Numbered from the stretch's first letter, positions 1 through 5,926 are shown. The stretch is DNA of 6,047 bases from Dehalococcoidia bacterium (GCA_030604795.1 JAUVVE010000057.1:1-6047), one strand, 5' to 3'. Notes: generated from the letters alone by a model not told the origin. Numbers and translations are program-made.

Positions 1-81
1 CCAGCCCGGCTGCTGCGGACCACCCGCCGGTGGCGGAGCCCACCCCGGTTGTTGCGGCGCACCCCAGCCCGGCTGCTGCGG
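1..81 (-). repeat. PQQPGW-coding tandem repeats
   Basis: Three copies of a unit encoding Pro-Gln-Gln-Pro-Gly-Trp lie in the 3' part of the visible zinc-ribbon gene. The outer two copies share an identical 18-base string (1-18 and 64-81). The middle copy (40-57) has synonymous changes (CAA for CAG, CCG-GGG for CCG-GGC). Repeats of this kind form flexible Pro/Gly-rich linkers and change copy number easily. The array may continue beyond the window. Confidence 0.8.
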
Positions 82-255
82 CGGAGCACCTCCACTTACG
101 GGGGCACCACAGTTTGGACAGAATCTGGCCCCGGGGCTAAAAGGCGTTCCGCAGTAAGCGCAACCGGTGCTTAGCTGGCCGCCACAACCCCCACAGAAAC
201 GCTGACCCAACGCAGTCGGTGAGCCACAATTGGGACACCTACCTGTCTGCTGCAT
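1..255 (-). CDS. Double zinc-ribbon protein with PQQPGW repeats (partial, 3' end outside window)
   Basis: The frame is open for 85 codons from the ATG at 255 to the window edge, so the C-terminus is missing. The N-terminal 50 residues hold three CxxC-type knuckles and a fourth pair: C7/C10, C21/C24, C32/C35 and C46/C49. The spacing fits two consecutive four-cysteine zinc ribbons of the double-zinc-ribbon type common in bacterial membrane or regulatory proteins of unknown role. From about residue 59 the protein becomes a low-complexity Pro/Gln/Gly/Trp linker with three PQQPGW copies. There is no signal peptide, so the ribbons should be cytoplasmic. In similar proteins a linker like this often leads to a membrane segment, but that part is not visible. 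An AGGAG ribosome site (270-266) lies 10 bases before the ATG, which supports this start. The gene lies downstream of the caspase-like genes on the same strand but after a 217-base gap, so it may have its own promoter. The molecular function is unknown. Confidence 0.85.
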   Translation of the reverse strand, partial: MQQTGRCPNCGSPTALGQRFCGGCGGQLSTGCAYCGTPFSPGARFCPNCGAPVSGGAPPQQPGWGAPQQPGWAPPPAGGPQQPGW

Positions 256-319
256 ACTATCAGCTCTCCTACCTTTGCTCTTGAAGCCCCACCGCTTGTT
301 TTCTTATAATATTTCTCTG

Positions 320-349
320 ATTATACATCCAAAGATTCACATAAAGCAA
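320..349 (-). promoter_or_regulatory. Possible sigma70-type promoter for the zinc-ribbon gene
   Basis: On the minus strand a perfect TATAAT hexamer (325-320) is preceded, 18 bases upstream, by TTGCTT (349-344), which shares only the TTG of the -35 consensus. Initiation would fall near 313, giving a leader of roughly 58 bases before the ATG at 255. The gap it sits in is more AT-rich than the flanking genes. The -35 is weak and there is no extended -10, so this is a suggestion from sequence only. Confidence 0.35.
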
Positions 350-472
350 TAGGCTGATCGTCGTTGCCGCAAAATCGTAGCGAAATGCTATTGAGGTTGC
401 AATAGAAAGCTCGTCTAGACCTAGCCTACCGGCGGCGGGTATGTGTCCAGGCGATTTGGCCAATTGAGGTCC

Positions 473-2104
473 CTAGGACGATCTCTTTCTCACAAGTATG
501 TACGCGGCTACTCCAGTTCCAACTAATACAACCACACCTGCTAGAAGCACGTATACCCGTAGATAATCGGAGCGCCAGTTCGCTGTGACTGCCTTCGGCG
601 CATCCATAACCAGCGACACGGCAGCTTCATTTCCAACAAGGTCACCACTCCAGCCTGTGAAAACCCGCCTGACCATTGTTCCTTGAGTAGGAGCTACCGA
701 GATGGTAGCTAACGACCCCGAATCGTACCAGCCTTCCCCGCTCGGGTCGCCATATGGTGATTCAATGGTCAACTGGTATTCCGTTTTGTAATCTGCCGTG
801 TATTCTCCACCACGTGAAAGCGTCCTTGAAACCGACCCATATCCGTCACCCCACGAGGCGAAGACCAGTCTCGTTCCGTCTTCAGTATCAACCTGAGAAG
901 AGAGGCCGAACGTATGCACTGAGCCCGCTGCCCAGGTGAATGATGCAGGTAACTCTGCTTCTGAATATGGCTCCCCGTCCACGGTCAACACCGCAGTATC
1001 AGGTGGAAAGTGGGCGTCGGTATCAAGGACGACTTTCATCAGCAAGTTGAGTTCACCCGAATAGCAGTCGGAAATCACAGGGTGCTGCGTACCTCCTCCC
1101 GATACAGTCTCGGCCTCACAGGTCAGGCTCCCCTTACTCATCTCAGCTTCGGCGTAGCCAAATATCTCCTCAGCCGAGAGCTCGTAATCATGGTTAGTAT
1201 CGGTCACGTCGAAGTTGCTAAGGGATTGTAGAATATGATGAGTGAAAACGCGACGCCCAAGTTCAGGGCATTGTAAGGACTCTTCCTGTGGCTGACAAGC
1301 CATTAGGGCCACCCACCCATCCTGGCTAAGCTCCCCGCCAAAGGAGCCAGCAAAACCTGTGTCCAAGATAATCACAACTTTCTCCGAGTTCAACATGCCA
1401 AGCCACCGAGCGAGGTCAACAGCCGAGATTTCATAGTGGCAATGTGATCGTCCGTTATCGTACCAGCCGCCTGCGTCAACAGGAGATACTACGCCGTGAT
1501 ATTCCGATGCACCTGGGTCGCAACGCGATGGTGGACTGCCGAACCAGCAAGCTCGGTCACCTCCACAACGCGATGGTGAACCATCAAACCACGAAGCCAG
1601 GCTGATGGCCGGTATCTTGTAGTAGTCGCTCTCCGGTGGTCGACTATCGAAGGGGCAAAGGTATCCTGAGCCAGCTCTTTGAGAATACTCTCGACACGGG
1701 ACTTGACCTACCTCGTCTGGCTGTTTCCCGCGTCCTGAGAAATAAAGCAGCACAGTGTCATCAGAATCTGCCCTGTCCGCCAGCCATTTGATGCCGTAGT
1801 AGATATCTACCTTCGTTGCATCACTATCCAGCAGTGACTTGACGTGGTCCTCGCCCCAACAAGAGCCCAACTGTTGCGCAAGCTGCTGTGCGCCATCATC
1901 AGGATACTCCAACTGGTGACGACAAGTGGAGCCTCCCCTTTCATCACGCCAGGAAATGAAAGATGGATATTCTGACACCGCAATCACAAGCGCCCAGCAC
2001 TCCGGTTCAGGGTCCTCGGCATACGCTGGTGTGCACACGTGTAACGGCATCAGCAATACTGCCGACAGCGTGCCGATGCATAGCGTGAACAGGACTTTCA
2101 ACAT
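473..2104 (-). CDS. Caspase-like pseudoprotease B, exported and membrane-anchored
   Basis: This is a 543-residue paralogue of caspase-like protein A. In order it has a Sec signal peptide (1-29, cleavage after AYA), a caspase-type domain (about 36-300), an EF-hand-like loop (302-313), two InlB-type beta repeats (about 371-511), a transmembrane helix (about 517-538) and a basic tail (RKRSS). Both catalytic positions are lost: the His motif reads YFSGRG (R125, codon CGC at 1732-1730) and the Cys motif reads LDTGFAGSF (G250, codon GGT at 1357-1355). The acidic residue two before the Cys site, D248, is kept. An insertion of about 67 residues between the two sites carries repeats and extra cysteines. 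I infer a catalytically dead regulator, scaffold or decoy. Start: a GTG at 2107 directly precedes the ATG at 2104. In the nucleotide alignment with gene A the ATG matches A's ATG, while the GTG matches a non-start GCG, so ATG is preferred. No strong ribosome site is visible (AAGGG is distant). It lies 17-20 bases after lipoprotein 2. Confidence 0.9.
   Translation of the reverse strand: MLKVLFTLCIGTLSAVLLMPLHVCTPAYAEDPEPECWALVIAVSEYPSFISWRDERGGSTCRHQLEYPDDGAQQLAQQLGSCWGEDHVKSLLDSDATKVDIYYGIKWLADRADSDDTVLLYFSGRGKQPDEVGQVPCREYSQRAGSGYLCPFDSRPPESDYYKIPAISLASWFDGSPSRCGGDRACWFGSPPSRCDPGASEYHGVVSPVDAGGWYDNGRSHCHYEISAVDLARWLGMLNSEKVVIILDTGFAGSFGGELSQDGWVALMACQPQEESLQCPELGRRVFTHHILQSLSNFDVTDTNHDYELSAEEIFGYAEAEMSKGSLTCEAETVSGGGTQHPVISDCYSGELNLLMKVVLDTDAHFPPDTAVLTVDGEPYSEAELPASFTWAAGSVHTFGLSSQVDTEDGTRLVFASWGDGYGSVSRTLSRGGEYTADYKTEYQLTIESPYGDPSGEGWYDSGSLATISVAPTQGTMVRRVFTGWSGDLVGNEAAVSLVMDAPKAVTANWRSDYLRVYVLLAGVVVLVGTGVAAYILVRKRSS
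572..778 (-). other. InlB-type beta repeat in protein B
   Basis: This segment encodes about residues 443-511 of protein B. It has the typical pattern of divergent InlB B-repeat or Listeria/Bacteroides-type modules: a GEGWYDSGS strand-turn, then RRVFTGWSGD, then MDAPKAVTANW. A more diverged related unit precedes it (about 371-440, ending in SRGGEYTADY). Such modules are small extracellular beta domains used as stalks or for binding. The same pair exists in protein A, and a 25-base stretch over the RRVFTGWSG motif (648-672) is identical to 3271-3295 in gene A. Confidence 0.7.
1166..1201 (-). other. EF-hand-like calcium loop in protein B
   Basis: Residues 302-313 read DTNHDYELSAEE. This fits the 12-residue EF-hand loop: acidic or Asn ligands at loop positions 1, 3 and 5 (D, N, D), a hydrophobic residue at 8 (L), Ser at 9 and Glu at 12. 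The loop is conserved in protein A with one substitution, even though B has lost its catalytic residues. Calcium binding is predicted from the motif only. Confidence 0.6.
1439..1591 (-). repeat. Triplicated W-[FY]-x4-S-[RH]-C motif in the protein B insertion
   Basis: Within the insertion unique to protein B, a nine-residue motif occurs three times: WFDGSPSRC (from W172), WFGSPPSRC (from W187) and WYDNGRSHC (from W214). The first two are an in-frame 45-base tandem duplication. A 13-base core, caacgcgatggtg on the plus strand, is identical at 1521-1533 and 1566-1578, and 21 of 26 bases match over the longer alignment. The third copy is more diverged. Each copy ends in a cysteine that could form a disulfide outside the cell. 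No function is recognised. Confidence 0.7.
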
Positions 2105-2124
2105 CACCTTACCCAGTTTCCCTT

Positions 2125-3063
2125 CTACTCAGCCGCTACAACCCCATCATCACTCGGGATCACGTAGCTCCTCCTGCTGACTTCCTCTCCTCTGGAATCA
2201 TAAAGCGCAGCTACGTCAGGTACCTCGTTGTCCCAAATATTACCGGCGAAGCAGTTGAAACAAAGGCCTCCCGATTCAGGGTGAACCTCGCCCGTGTAGA
2301 CTCGAACACTGTGATGCGGCGGGAGCGCCCAAGGCCGCGGTACAACATCGCTTGGCAAGTGGATTGGGAAAATGAATGTGGGCCATCCCTTAGTTATGTT
2401 CTTCAGCGTCCAGCCTGCGATAACTTGCCAGGAATTGCTCTGGTTCTTGATTTCCACATACTCGTCGGCTTCGACTATTTCATAACCCATTCTCCCGCTC
2501 TCAATATAGTCCCGACCTCGGTAATGAATACGAATGATTTCAATAGGCGAGACAGACACTTCAGCAACATGCTCTTCCACCACAATAGTCCACTCGCGCA
2601 ACCCGGCAGCTATGACTTTGAGATAGTAGTCCCGGCCACCCTCCCTGATATAGGTGGTGCCGCCAGGACCATCGCCTGAGAACGAAATCCTCTCCGCAAA
2701 AACACTATGCTTGCCCTCAGGATAAACGAAGACGTCAAAAACGGTGTATTCGGGGTATTCAACATCTGCTGCCCAGATAATACGCCATTCCGTGCCAGAT
2801 ATGTGAAATGACGGCGTAACCTCGTCGCCTTTGCCGGCGAAGGTGTGAACCGTGTTCCATCCTTGCTCATCCGCAGTCTCGTAAGCTGGAGAGGGTGGTG
2901 CCGGCTGGCTTTCGGTTTCGACCGGTGGCTGTGAAGGCACTGACACAGGTGCCGGTTCGGGTGGCGGGGAACCAGACGAAAACGGCCCACAAGCCACTAC
3001 GAGACTGGTCAGCAGAAGAGCCAATCCCACAACCGGTAATGGATGCCACTTGTATTTCTTCAT
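2125..3063 (-). CDS. Lamin-tail-domain lipoprotein 2
   Basis: The product is a 312-residue predicted lipoprotein. A basic N-terminus and hydrophobic core end in the lipobox LVVAC with lipidated C25. A Pro/Ser-rich linker follows (about 26-63). Next is one beta-rich domain (about 68-163) with the pattern TFxGKG..TPSFHISG, EWRIIW, VFVYPEG, GTTYI.EGG, YYLKVIAA and WTIVVE. The C-terminal domain (about 174-301) has lamin-tail hallmarks: IIRIHYRG, DEYVEIKN, W.LKNITKG.P.F.FP, VRVYTGEVHPE, IWDNEVPDVAALYDS and GEEVSRRSY. A CFNC pair (268/271) sits in a lamin-tail loop. Lamin tail domains are immunoglobulin-like folds found in secreted bacterial proteins and are thought to mediate binding. The ATG at 3063 is the first start after an in-frame stop, 23 bases after gene A ends; GAGAGG lies rather far upstream (about 14 bases), so translation may be coupled. 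It is the shorter paralogue of lipoprotein 1 and pairs with caspase-like gene B. Confidence 0.9.
   Translation of the reverse strand: MKKYKWHPLPVVGLALLLTSLVVACGPFSSGSPPPEPAPVSVPSQPPVETESQPAPPSPAYETADEQGWNTVHTFAGKGDEVTPSFHISGTEWRIIWAADVEYPEYTVFDVFVYPEGKHSVFAERISFSGDGPGGTTYIREGGRDYYLKVIAAGLREWTIVVEEHVAEVSVSPIEIIRIHYRGRDYIESGRMGYEIVEADEYVEIKNQSNSWQVIAGWTLKNITKGWPTFIFPIHLPSDVVPRPWALPPHHSVRVYTGEVHPESGGLCFNCFAGNIWDNEVPDVAALYDSRGEEVSRRSYVIPSDDGVVAAE
2161..2544 (-). other. Lamin tail domain of lipoprotein 2
   Basis: This stretch encodes about residues 174-301. The DEYVEIKN, LKNITKG, RVYTGEVHPE and GEEVSRRSY strings match the lamin tail domain as it appears in secreted bacterial proteins. It aligns through its whole length with the C-terminus of lipoprotein 1, which has longer loops (an extra stretch around its residues 370-400). 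Confidence 0.75.
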
Positions 3064-3086
3064 CCTAACCGCGCAATCCTCTCAGT

Positions 3087-4532
3087 CTACTCCTCCACCG
3101 ACCTATGCCGTTTCCAGAGTACGTATGCACCGACGGCAACTCCGACCAGGGCCATAATTCCAGCTACAAGCACGTAAAGGCGAAGGTAATCGGTTCGCCA
3201 GTTCGCCACGATGGCCTTCGGTGCATCCATAGTCACCAGCGCAGTCGTTTCAGCCCCGGTGAAGTCCCCGCTCCAGCCTGTGAAAACCCGCCTGATTATT
3301 GCTCCCTCGGAAGACCCTGCCAAGATGGTAGCCGACGACCCGGCATCGTACCAGCCCTCCCCTTCAGGGCTACCGTAAGCCGATTCGATAGCCAACAGAT
3401 ACTGCATCTTGTAGCTCGCCCCGTATTCTCCACCACGTGAAATCGTTCTTGAAGCCGACTTATCGCCGTCATCCCATGAAGTGAACACGAGTCTTGTGCC
3501 CTCACCAACATCCACTTCGGAGGGGACGTCGAAGGTGTGGACCAAGCCCGCTGCCCACGTGAATGAAGCCGGCAATTCTGCCGATAGGTACGGCTTCCCG
3601 TCCAGAGTCAACACTGTGGTGTCGGCCGAAAAACCAGCGTCGGTATGAAACGCGACTTTCACAAGCAGGCCGAGCTCCTCAGAATCACGAGAGTCGTACA
3701 GCATGGGGTGTTGCTTATCTTCCACAACAGGTACATTAGCATAAGGGGCTATAACCTCGGCTACAGTCCTGGGCTTGGCGTAGTGAAATACCTCCTCCGC
3801 GGAGAGCTCATAATCACGGTTGGTGTCGGCAGCATCGAAATTACTAAGCGCTTCGAGGACATAATGAGTGAAAACACCGTGCTTGAGCTCGCGTGACTCC
3901 CAAGAGCTTTCATCCGGTTGACAGCTCATCAGGAGCACCCGTCCCTCCTGGCCGAGCTTGTTGCGGAAAGAACCAGCATAGCATACGTCTAGGACAACAA
4001 CGACACTTTCCGAATCCAGCCTGCCTAACCAATCATCTAGCTCCTCATCAGATATCTCAGTATCGTACGAGCACAGGTATACCGGGACGGTATCTCGTGG
4101 CACATACTCCGGGACAGGAAGGTATGACAAATGACCATATGATGGCAAATAGCCGTGTCCACAGAAATAAAAGAGCACGGTGTCATCGGCATCTGCCATG
4201 TCTGCCAGCCACTTGATTGCATAGTAGATATCTACTTTGGTAGCTTCACTATTGACCAATAGCTTGACGTGGTCGTCACCCCAAACGGAGCCTAACTGCT
4301 GGCACAGGTCTCGTGCACTATCATCGGGATATTTCACGCCCAGAGGGTATGTGTTCCCCCTTGCATCAATGAAAGCTTTATCCGCAAGTCGTTGCGCCGG
4401 TACACCAACGATGACGGCCCAGCACTGTGCTTCAGGCTCTTCAGCATATGCCGGCGTGAACACCTGAGACGGCATTATCAATATCGCTAAGAGCGTGCCG
4501 AGGGAGACAATAGAAACAACCTTCTTGAACAT
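3087..4532 (-). CDS. Caspase-like (C14-type) protease A, exported and membrane-anchored
   Basis: The product has 481 residues. A Sec signal peptide (1-30) ends in the AYA cleavage motif. A caspase/metacaspase-type domain follows (about 37-230): strand CWAVIVGV, helix YPDDSARDLCQQLG, ATKVDIYYAIKWLA, the catalytic-His motif FYFCGHG (H126) and the catalytic-Cys motif VVLDVCYAGSF (C184). D182, two before the Cys, is the acidic position that in metacaspases favours basic P1 residues; basic specificity here is inferred. An EF-hand-like loop (236-247) lies after the protease core. Two InlB-type beta repeats (about 304-374 and 378-446), a transmembrane helix (about 452-473) and a basic tail (KRHR) complete it. 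The catalytic part should face outside the cytoplasm, unlike most prokaryotic caspase homologues. It starts at ATG 4532, 27 bases after lipoprotein 1 ends, with only a weak GGA-type ribosome site, so translational coupling is plausible. It lies in an operon with its inactive paralogue B. Substrate unknown. Confidence 0.92.
   Translation of the reverse strand: MFKKVVSIVSLGTLLAILIMPSQVFTPAYAEEPEAQCWAVIVGVPAQRLADKAFIDARGNTYPLGVKYPDDSARDLCQQLGSVWGDDHVKLLVNSEATKVDIYYAIKWLADMADADDTVLFYFCGHGYLPSYGHLSYLPVPEYVPRDTVPVYLCSYDTEISDEELDDWLGRLDSESVVVVLDVCYAGSFRNKLGQEGRVLLMSCQPDESSWESRELKHGVFTHYVLEALSNFDAADTNRDYELSAEEVFHYAKPRTVAEVIAPYANVPVVEDKQHPMLYDSRDSEELGLLVKVAFHTDAGFSADTTVLTLDGKPYLSAELPASFTWAAGLVHTFDVPSEVDVGEGTRLVFTSWDDGDKSASRTISRGGEYGASYKMQYLLAIESAYGSPEGEGWYDAGSSATILAGSSEGAIIRRVFTGWSGDFTGAETTALVTMDAPKAIVANWRTDYLRLYVLVAGIMALVGVAVGAYVLWKRHRSVEE
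3195..3401 (-). other. InlB-type beta repeat in protein A
   Basis: About residues 378-446 carry GEGWYDAGSSATI, RRVFTGWSGD and MDAPKAIVANW, the same module as in protein B. It lies directly before the transmembrane helix, consistent with a stalk that holds the protease domain away from the membrane. A related, more diverged unit (about 304-374) precedes it. Confidence 0.7.
3792..3827 (-). other. EF-hand-like calcium loop in protein A
   Basis: Residues 236-247, DTNRDYELSAEE, supply D, N and D at loop positions 1, 3 and 5, Leu at 8, Ser at 9 and Glu at 12. The loop follows the protease core by about 50 residues after the catalytic Cys. Many metacaspases need calcium, though usually through sites inside the protease domain, so an EF-hand-type site here would be a different route to calcium control. 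Motif evidence only. Confidence 0.6.
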
Positions 4533-4559
4533 CGCTTTATCCAGGTTTTCTCGGGCTAT

Positions 4560-5870
4560 TCATCTCCAACACTCCTCGGGGACCACGTAGCTCTTTCTAG
4601 ACACCTCCTCCCCATCAGCATTGTATAGCGCGGCTACATCGGGTTCGTCGTTGTCCCAAACATCACCGGGCCCATAGTCGAAACGGAAAGGGTAGAGCGC
4701 GTACATGCGTCTAACTATGTGAGGGTCGACCACGTATGTGTAAGCTGCAGCGATTTCATCTGGCGCAACTGGAAACCCCGTATAAACCCGAATGCTAGTC
4801 CCTGGGGATAAGACGAAACCAGGGGGGAAAGTGAACGAGGGAAATCCTTTGGTCGCGTTTTTCAACACCCAGTCGCTCACCTCCTGGTGGGAGTCACTCA
4901 GGTTCTTGATAACCACATATTCATCGGGTTCGACCGATTCCAAACACAGTGTACCTGCATTCCACTTCTTGAATCCGCGCGGATAGACCGTACCTCTGTA
5001 ATGGATATCAGTTATCTGGACAGGGCAAACGGCTACGTCAACGACGTCATCTTCTATGGTTATTGTCCAGCTTCGCAAATTGCGCGCCATCACCCTGACA
5101 AAGAAATCGCGCTTGGTCTTGTCGTAGGGAAAGTCCCACGGGATGAAGTAAGTCACATCACCGCCACTACCGCCTGAGTGCGAAATACTGTCCCAAATCG
5201 CATGAGGTGCATCCTGAGAGTAGATAAACAGTTCCAAAACGGCGCGTTCCGGGTATTCAGCATCTACTGTCCATGTAATGCGCCACTCTGAGCCAGACAC
5301 GTGGAACGGCGGCGTAGTCTCACCACCCCTGCCTGTAAAGGCCTCGACCGTGTGCCATTCCTCTCGACCTGCAACGTCGTCAACGGTGGCCTGGTCTTGT
5401 ACTGCAATAGTCCAGCCCCGCAAGTTGGCAGCAACAACTTCAATACGGTAGTCCCCACCACCCTCGTCGATGTAAACGGTGCCGCTGCCACTGCCATCTG
5501 AGTGCGCAATCCTCCTGGTGAACAAGCTGTACCTGTCCTCAGGGTAGACGAAGATGTCAAGAACGGCATGCTCAGGGTAGCTAGCATCCGCCGTCCAGAC
5601 AATGCGCCACTCCGCACCGGATATGTGAAACGGCGGTATCGTCTCACTGGCTCTGCCCGTAAAGGTTTGAACTGTGTTCCATTCGTCCTCGTCAGCAATC
5701 CCGTCAACCTGAGGTGGCTGCGCTGCCGGCGGGCTTTCAGCGGCCGGAGGTGGCTGCGCAGGTGGTGGCGTCGGCAGTGGTGCCGCTGGCGCAGGCTGCT
5801 CACAACCAATGATCAAACCGCTCAACAGAAGAGCCAATCCTGAAAGTAGAATCGAATGGTGTCTGTTCAT
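4560..5870 (-). CDS. Lamin-tail-domain lipoprotein 1 with duplicated beta domain
   Basis: The product is a 436-residue predicted lipoprotein and the first gene of the cluster. The signal peptide ends in the lipobox LIIGC (lipidated C23). A long Pro/Ala-rich linker (about 24-55) should lift the folded part off the membrane. Two tandem copies of a beta-rich domain follow (about 63-158 and 171-274), each opening with EW-[NH]-TV and TFTG or AFTG, then T.PPFH[IV]SG.EWRI.WT, YPE.AVL..F[IV]Y, and closing with NLR.WTI. The second copy has an insert around its residues 240-255. A lamin tail domain (about 283-429) ends the protein: VQITDIHYRG, DEYVVIKN, DWVLKNATKGFPSFTFP, RVYTG, VWDNDEPDVAALYN and GEEVSRKSY. 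The ATG at 5870 has an AGGA ribosome site (5881-5878) seven bases upstream, the clearest in the cluster. The role is probably binding or presenting a ligand or partner at the membrane surface next to caspase-like protein A; the ligand is not known. Confidence 0.9.
   Translation of the reverse strand: MNRHHSILLSGLALLLSGLIIGCEQPAPAAPLPTPPPAQPPPAAESPPAAQPPQVDGIADEDEWNTVQTFTGRASETIPPFHISGAEWRIVWTADASYPEHAVLDIFVYPEDRYSLFTRRIAHSDGSGSGTVYIDEGGGDYRIEVVAANLRGWTIAVQDQATVDDVAGREEWHTVEAFTGRGGETTPPFHVSGSEWRITWTVDAEYPERAVLELFIYSQDAPHAIWDSISHSGGSGGDVTYFIPWDFPYDKTKRDFFVRVMARNLRSWTITIEDDVVDVAVCPVQITDIHYRGTVYPRGFKKWNAGTLCLESVEPDEYVVIKNLSDSHQEVSDWVLKNATKGFPSFTFPPGFVLSPGTSIRVYTGFPVAPDEIAAAYTYVVDPHIVRRMYALYPFRFDYGPGDVWDNDEPDVAALYNADGEEVSRKSYVVPEECWR
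4584..5024 (-). other. Lamin tail domain of lipoprotein 1
   Basis: About residues 283-429 match the bacterial lamin tail pattern. The loop between RVYTG and VWDNDEPD is longer than in lipoprotein 2 and rich in Tyr and Arg. The two domains are otherwise collinear, which supports duplication of the gene pair. Confidence 0.75.
5049..5360 (-). repeat. Beta-domain copy 2 in lipoprotein 1
   Basis: This encodes residues 171-274 and repeats the domain at 5397-5684 with an offset of 108 codons. Shared anchors are EW.TV..FTGR..ET.PPFH.SG.EWRI.WT, YPE.AVL and NLR.WTI. It contains a unique stretch with IPWDFPYDKTKRD. Lipoprotein 2 has only one such domain. Confidence 0.8.
5397..5684 (-). repeat. Beta-domain copy 1 in lipoprotein 1
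   Basis: This encodes residues 63-158. In length and motif order (VFVYPE or IFVYPE, GTVYIDEGG, YRIEVVAANLRGWTI) it is closer to the single domain of lipoprotein 2 (2575-2862) than copy 2 is. The pattern recurs in other secreted bacterial proteins of unknown function; I cannot assign a family accession. Confidence 0.8.
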
Positions 5871-5909
5871 TTTGGCATCCTGCTTGTGTCAGCCCGATTC
5901 TCACGGACC

Positions 5910-5926
5910 TGAAGCCTGAGGCTTCA
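5910..5926. repeat. Perfect 17-base palindrome upstream of lipoprotein 1
   Basis: The sequence tgaagcctgaggcttca has perfect 8-base arms around a single central base, starting 40 bases upstream of the lipoprotein 1 start. Read as RNA it could form a 7-bp stem with a 3-base loop, but no T-tract follows on either strand, so a Rho-independent terminator is unlikely. The position fits an operator or a leader hairpin. No convincing -35/-10 pair was found nearby: a TTGACT at 6023-6018 has no matching -10 at the usual spacing. Confidence 0.5.

Noticed and set aside
1..81. GC-rich short repeats at the left edge, considered as a CRISPR or intergenic repeat array.
   Set aside because: The repeats are in frame, differ by synonymous changes and encode PQQPGW units of the zinc-ribbon protein; there are no spacers of regular length.
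269..463. Minus-strand 64-codon ORF between gene B and the zinc-ribbon gene, with a weak hydrophobic stretch (SLLLYVNLWMY).
   Set aside because: It begins with TTG, has no good ribosome site, and its stop overlaps the ribosome site of the zinc-ribbon gene. It also contains the promoter-like TATAAT, and its codons look unbiased. It is more likely non-coding spacer, though a small membrane protein cannot be excluded.
471..478. cctagg palindrome at the end of gene B, considered as part of a terminator.
   Set aside because: The arms are only three bases long and no T-run follows on the minus strand.
648..672. 25-base identity with 3271-3295, considered as a possible recombination or attachment site.
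   Set aside because: It falls in the RRVFTGWSG motif of the InlB-type repeat in both paralogues and the flanks also align; it is ordinary paralogue conservation.
1799..1810. Perfect 12-base palindrome gtagatatctac, also present at 4224-4235 in gene A.
   Set aside because: Both copies encode the conserved VDIYY segment of the caspase-like domain, so shared coding ancestry explains them.
2610..2990. Long minus-strand ORF in another frame inside lipoprotein 2, similar to the one at 5264-5809 inside lipoprotein 1.
   Set aside because: The products are low-complexity Arg/Leu/Ser-rich sequences from the shifted frame of clearly coding lipoprotein genes, with no domain. The two resemble each other only because the parent genes are paralogues.
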